From Bacteroidales bacterium (GTDB taxonomy: Bacteria > Bacteroidota > Bacteroidia > Bacteroidales > UBA10428), in assembly GCA_016938235.1 (NCBI GenBank), contig JAFGVA010000037.1:1-64000 (forward strand): 64,000 nt of DNA, written 5' to 3'. The notes under the pieces were generated by a model. It saw nothing but the letters and a program-made list of their open reading frames with translations. It did not search any database and was not told the origin of the DNA. The stretch's first letter is position 1. The number at the start of each line of letters is the position of its first letter. Shown here in pieces: positions 60,532 through 64,000 of this stretch. The position numbers and the translations under genes are program-made.

Positions 60532-61824
60532 ATGAAATATGCTAAGATTTCTAATGAATTATTCAAGTCTAACAGGAAAAACTTAATAAATACTATTCCC
60601 GCCAAAAGCATAGTGCTTTCGTTTGCAGCCTATCAGATGCCCAGAAACGGTGACCAGTTTTTCCCTTACAGACAAAATTCCGATTTTTTTTATTTAACCG
60701 GAATAGAACAGGAAAAATCTATTCTACTATTATGCAATCATCCCGATGCAGGAGATCTAACAGAAGTACTCTTTATTATTAAACCTGATAAAGACCTTGA
60801 AACCTGGGAAGGACATAAGCTAACAAATGAAGAGGCAACTTCTGTTTCTGGCATCAAACAGGTGAAGTTTATTGAAGATTTTCATTTCATACTGCATGCC
60901 CTGATGTGCATTTCAGAAAATATCTATTTTAATATTCCGGAACAAGCTAAATTCATGCCGGAAGTAAAAACAAGAGACGAGGATATGCTTGAAGAGCTGA
61001 AAAAGAAATATCCGTCACACAATTACAAAAGACTGGCACCTGTAATGCAGAAATTAAGAATTAAAAAATCGGGGCAGGAAATTGAATTGATAAAAAAAGC
61101 ATGCACCATAACCCATGGAGCACTTATTCGCATGATGAAGGCATTGAAGCCCGGCCTTATGGAATATGAAGTTGAAGCTGAAATAAGCTATGAGTTTTTA
61201 AGACTGGGGGCTACAACTCATGCCTATCAGGCTATTGTTGCCAGTGGTAAAAATGCCTGTACTTTGCACTACATTGAAAACGATCAAAAATGTAAGGATG
61301 GCGATCTGCTCCTGCTGGATTTCGGTGCCGAATATGCTAATTATGCTGCTGACCTTTCACGTACTATACCTGTAAATGGTATTTTTTCACCGCGCCAAAA
61401 AGACCTATACAATGCTACCCTGAGGGTATTTAAATTTGCCCGAAGCCTCATGATTCCGGGTACTACAATAAATAAGCTGCACAAAGAAGTATGCAAGATG
61501 TGGCAGGAAGAGCATATTAAACTCGGCCTTTACACAAAATCTGATGTGGATAAAAACAAGGGGATAAACCCGCTATGGTATAAATACTTCATGCATGGTA
61601 CGGGGCATTTCCTGGGGCTGGATGTTCACGATACCGGAACAAGAGATACTGTTCTTGAGCCCGGAATGATACTTACCTGTGAGCCCGGCTTATACATCCC
61701 GGAAGAAAAAACCGGCATCAGAATTGAAAACAATATTTTAATAACAGAAAAAGGTAATGTAGATTTAATGGCAGATTTTCCAATAGAAGTTGAGGAGATT
61801 GAAGATATAATGGCAGAAAAATAA
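60532..61824 (+). CDS. Xaa-Pro aminopeptidase (M24, aminopeptidase P), copy 2
   Basis: A 430-residue paralogue of the 51422 gene. Metal ligands lie in DFGAEYANYAADLSRT (two Asp), HGTGHFLGLDVHD (His), LTCEPGLYIP (Glu) and GIRIENNILIT (Glu). The N-terminal domain has PYRQNSDFFYLTGIEQEKSI. It precedes an alpha/beta hydrolase by one nucleotide, so the two are co-transcribed. Substrate range may differ from the first copy. Confidence 0.92.
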   Translation: MKYAKISNELFKSNRKNLINTIPAKSIVLSFAAYQMPRNGDQFFPYRQNSDFFYLTGIEQEKSILLLCNHPDAGDLTEVLFIIKPDKDLETWEGHKLTNEEATSVSGIKQVKFIEDFHFILHALMCISENIYFNIPEQAKFMPEVKTRDEDMLEELKKKYPSHNYKRLAPVMQKLRIKKSGQEIELIKKACTITHGALIRMMKALKPGLMEYEVEAEISYEFLRLGATTHAYQAIVASGKNACTLHYIENDQKCKDGDLLLLDFGAEYANYAADLSRTIPVNGIFSPRQKDLYNATLRVFKFARSLMIPGTTINKLHKEVCKMWQEEHIKLGLYTKSDVDKNKGINPLWYKYFMHGTGHFLGLDVHDTGTRDTVLEPGMILTCEPGLYIPEEKTGIRIENNILITEKGNVDLMADFPIEVEEIEDIMAEK

Positions 61825-61825
61825 T

Positions 61826-62626
61826 ATGATCTTAAAGGACTTTTTTTTCCGTTCCCGCAGAATTCATTTCAAGCTTGTAGGCGAAGGCTATCCGATTTTG
61901 CTTTTGCACGGATACCAGGCAGATTCAAGAATATGGGAATATTTCACCCCTTTTATGGAAGGAAATTACCAGCTTATTATTCCTGATATTCCAGGTCATG
62001 GTAACAGCCCGTATATACAAGCGGTAAATACCATGGAACACCTTGCAGAACTTATTAACCGGTTGATTTTGTTCCTTGGAATACCATATTTATCGTTGGC
62101 AGGGCATTCTATGGGTGGGTATATTGCTTTGGCAATGGCAGAGAAAAATATTTCAAGTTTTGATCATGTTTTTCTGATTAATTCTCATCCGTTTGCCGAC
62201 AGTATGACCAGAGCCCTGGCCAGAAGCCGGGAGGCTGATCTTATTGAACAAGGCAGGAAACACCAGATTTTAATCTCGTTTGTGAGAAATAATTTCTATG
62301 AAGGCAATCATGCCATTTTAAATGATGCTATAAAATTTGCTACAAAGGTGGCTATTGAACAACCTGAAAAAGGAATGCTTGCCGATTTAACCGGAATGAT
62401 GGCCAGGAAGGACCGGCTGTCGGTTATAGAAAAAAATATCAACAAGTTTCATATTATAACCGGAGAAAATGATGATAAAATTCCTCCCCAGCTATTTTAT
62501 AAAATGAAGGATAAAGGAATGAACCTGCATTTATTAGAAGAATGTGGGCACCTTAGTATTCTTGAACATCCTGAAAAAGTTGCAGAAATAATTAAAAGGG
62601 TTTGCCGGGAAAAGGATAGAATTTAA
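61826..62626 (+). CDS. Alpha/beta-fold hydrolase
   Basis: A 266-residue cytoplasmic hydrolase: oxyanion-hole LLLHGYQADSRIW, nucleophile elbow AGHSMGGY with Ser95, acid in ITGENDDKIPP and His in EECGHLSILEHPEKV, so the triad is complete. The cap region is short. Substrate unknown: esterase, lipase-like or ring-cleavage hydrolase are all possible. One base after the M24 peptidase. Confidence 0.85.
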   Translation: MILKDFFFRSRRIHFKLVGEGYPILLLHGYQADSRIWEYFTPFMEGNYQLIIPDIPGHGNSPYIQAVNTMEHLAELINRLILFLGIPYLSLAGHSMGGYIALAMAEKNISSFDHVFLINSHPFADSMTRALARSREADLIEQGRKHQILISFVRNNFYEGNHAILNDAIKFATKVAIEQPEKGMLADLTGMMARKDRLSVIEKNINKFHIITGENDDKIPPQLFYKMKDKGMNLHLLEECGHLSILEHPEKVAEIIKRVCREKDRI

Positions 62627-62630
62627 TGTT

Positions 62631-63138
62631 TTATTCCTTTTTGGCAAGAAGAGTTTCATAAATTATCTTTGCCATAATCTCGGTACCCTCCTCATTAGGA
62701 TGAATTCTGTCGGGGAATAATTCAGCTTTATCTGCAAAAGGAGTATACATGTCGATGCATGGTAGCTGCAGTTCAATTGCCAGTTCCTTAATCATTGGAT
62801 TCACAGCATTTACAATGGTGCTATCGTTTATTCCCCACCTTTCGGGAAACGCGGGTACCAACTGGCATAATACAATAACCGGACCTGACTCAAGCGTATC
62901 AAAAGTTGCCAACTTCAAAATCTTCGCCCAGTAATTTCTGCAATTCTGCAGGGTATGAATCATTGTCCCTGTCTGCTATATCGTAACCATGAGTAATGCT
63001 GTTGCCAACACATGCTAAGCGGACAGGTTTATTAAGTTAGTCAGGATTTATAAGTTGAGAGAATAATTCGGAACTTAAGACGCTAAATAGTAAAAGGGTT
63101 AACAGATAAGGTGTATTTCTCATAACCTGAATTTTCAT
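62631..63138 (-). pseudogene. Decayed SGNH/GDSL esterase
   Basis: On the minus strand an ATG at 63138 opens a signal peptide (NTPYLLTLLLFSVLSSELFS) that meets TAA at 63039-63037. The same frame resumes with the SGNH block I segment VRLACVGNSITHGYDIADRD and stops at TGA 62901-62899. The C-terminal block V (FPDRIHPNEEGTEIMAKII, Asp and His of the triad) continues in another frame, open from 62963 to 62631. The centre, where block III (GTND) should lie, is missing. An in-frame stop, a frameshift and a central deletion make it a clear pseudogene of a secreted esterase. Confidence 0.85.
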
Positions 63139-63216
63139 GATTAAAGAGTAAAAAGAACAAAAATCTATTTGAAAAGCCGGCTTTAAAAACCTTTAAAACA
63201 GAAAAACCATTGCCAT

Positions 63217-64000
63217 TTAATCTGTCTCATATGAATAAGGAGTGTCGTTTTCGAAGTCATAAAAAGTTTTTCTTGACAAATCGGCTATTAATAATTTATA
63301 ACTTATATAAGCATTAAGATGTGTAACATATGCATTATTTAGCCTGGTTCTGTCAAGCGCCAGAGTCTGGGCATCAATATCTCCGTTTGTAAATCTTGCT
63401 TTACTGATTTCGAAATTCCTCTCAGCAACTTTCACGTTTTTCTCAAGGAGCTGCAGCCTGCGTAAACTACTGTGTAGCTGGTTTACTGTATTCCTTATTT
63501 CCCTTTCAATGGTTATTTTTTCAAGGTCAAGTGAATATTTTTCCCGCTCCTGTGAAGCAATAGCTGCCTTAACAAGGCTTTTGTTTACACCCCAGTCAAT
63601 TATTGGTATATTAATATTCAGGGCAACTCCTTTATTTCCCGGTCTGTCGTTTAAATCCAGCCAGGCCTCGTTAAATGCATTACTCATAGGTGTATTTATT
63701 GGATTATAGCCTACACCAATTAAGTCATAGTAAGCAGTTATTTCTCCATTAACCATTCCATTTGACTTTTGCCTGTCTATCTCAATTTCTGAGAGTGCAA
63801 TTTCAATTTCGTGCTCCCTTATTTCCAACCTGTTTTCAAGTCCAAGCTGAACTGCCTTTTCAACATCTACATAAACTTCTTTATAATCGTATTTTCCGGA
63901 AATAATAACACTGTCGTGCAAGGCAATACCTATTTGCTGCTTGAAGAGATTAGCCTGTGACTCATAATCAACCATTGCTATATCGTAATCGTTTTGAGCT
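63217..64000 (-). CDS. TolC-family outer-membrane efflux protein, 5' end outside the window
   Basis: The visible 261 residues are the C-terminal part of a TolC-type channel: long helices with AIASQEREKYSLDLEKITIE, repeated helix-hairpin pattern (AERNFEISKARFTNGDIDAQ, then ALDRTRLNNAYVTHLNAYI) and the strand IGVGYNPINTPM. The reading frame continues to the right edge without a start codon signature at 63975, so it is truncated by the window, not by mutation. It should pair with RND or ABC pump parts beyond the edge. Confidence 0.85.
   Translation of the reverse strand, partial: AQNDYDIAMVDYESQANLFKQQIGIALHDSVIISGKYDYKEVYVDVEKAVQLGLENRLEIREHEIEIALSEIEIDRQKSNGMVNGEITAYYDLIGVGYNPINTPMSNAFNEAWLDLNDRPGNKGVALNINIPIIDWGVNKSLVKAAIASQEREKYSLDLEKITIEREIRNTVNQLHSSLRRLQLLEKNVKVAERNFEISKARFTNGDIDAQTLALDRTRLNNAYVTHLNAYISYKLLIADLSRKTFYDFENDTPYSYETD

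Noticed and set aside
1-64000. CRISPR arrays, insertion sequences, rRNA
   Set aside because: No regularly spaced repeats, transposase or rRNA sequence was found by reading both strands.

Overview
The window is an AT-rich chromosomal segment from a member of the Bacteroidota (class Bacteroidia; the Marinilabiliales/Bacteroidales side is my inference). The evidence is the Bacteroidota promoter signature (TTTG, about 20 bp, TAnnTTTG) in front of several genes, type IX secretion (T9SS) sorting domains and SprB-type repeats, a FrdCAB-type fumarate reductase/succinate dehydrogenase, and the rplM-rpsI-rpsB-tsf-pyrH-frr translation cluster.

Layout. 1-1.8 kb is an accessory edge: a Dcm-type cytosine methyltransferase running off the left end, a repeat-like intergenic element, an antitoxin/PIN-toxin pair with duplicated operator-like boxes, and a gene remnant. 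1.8-5.6 kb is core: queE, queD, hflX and a TPR-like lipoprotein. 6.1-9.4 kb is a three-gene operon of exported proteins (subtilisin-like protease, PKD-like protein, S74 protein with a T9SS tail). 9.8-14.8 kb holds tonB, tRNA-Ala(GGC), an AlbA_2 protein, a PAS histidine kinase and a carbamoyltransferase. 14.9-28.4 kb is a long co-directional signalling operon: CheR, membrane GAF/PAS sensor, degenerate CheR, CheB, membrane GAF protein, GAF/PAS/PP2C phosphatase, SiaB-type kinase, SiaC-type phosphoprotein, ABCG-like exporter, lipoprotein and secreted protein. 28.5-32.9 kb is the translation cluster on the minus strand. 33.1-43.9 kb is a surface-glycan locus with an O-antigen ligase, glycosyltransferases, a deacetylase and two sulfotransferases. 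44.1-48.4 kb is a giant SprB-repeat T9SS adhesin. 48.4-52.8 kb has dusB, a CPBP protease, an unknown protein and an M24 peptidase. 52.9-56.8 kb is a second SiaABC-type module (two PP2C phosphatases, SiaB, SiaC). 56.8-60.3 kb is frdCAB. 60.5-64 kb has a second M24 peptidase, an alpha/beta hydrolase, a decayed SGNH hydrolase and the end of a TolC-family gene.

The most unusual content is the 14.9-28.4 kb operon. It combines CheB/CheR-type methylation enzymes, with no receptor, CheA, CheW or CheY in the window, with a SiaA/SiaB/SiaC partner switch and an ABCG-like exporter. In Pseudomonas aeruginosa SiaC controls the diguanylate cyclase SiaD; no GGDEF protein is visible here, so the target of both Sia modules is unknown. 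My working model, which is inference, is that the membrane sensors set PP2C activity, PP2C and SiaB set SiaC phosphorylation at Thr68, and SiaC gates the exporter or an unlinked target, with CheR/CheB adding a methylation layer.
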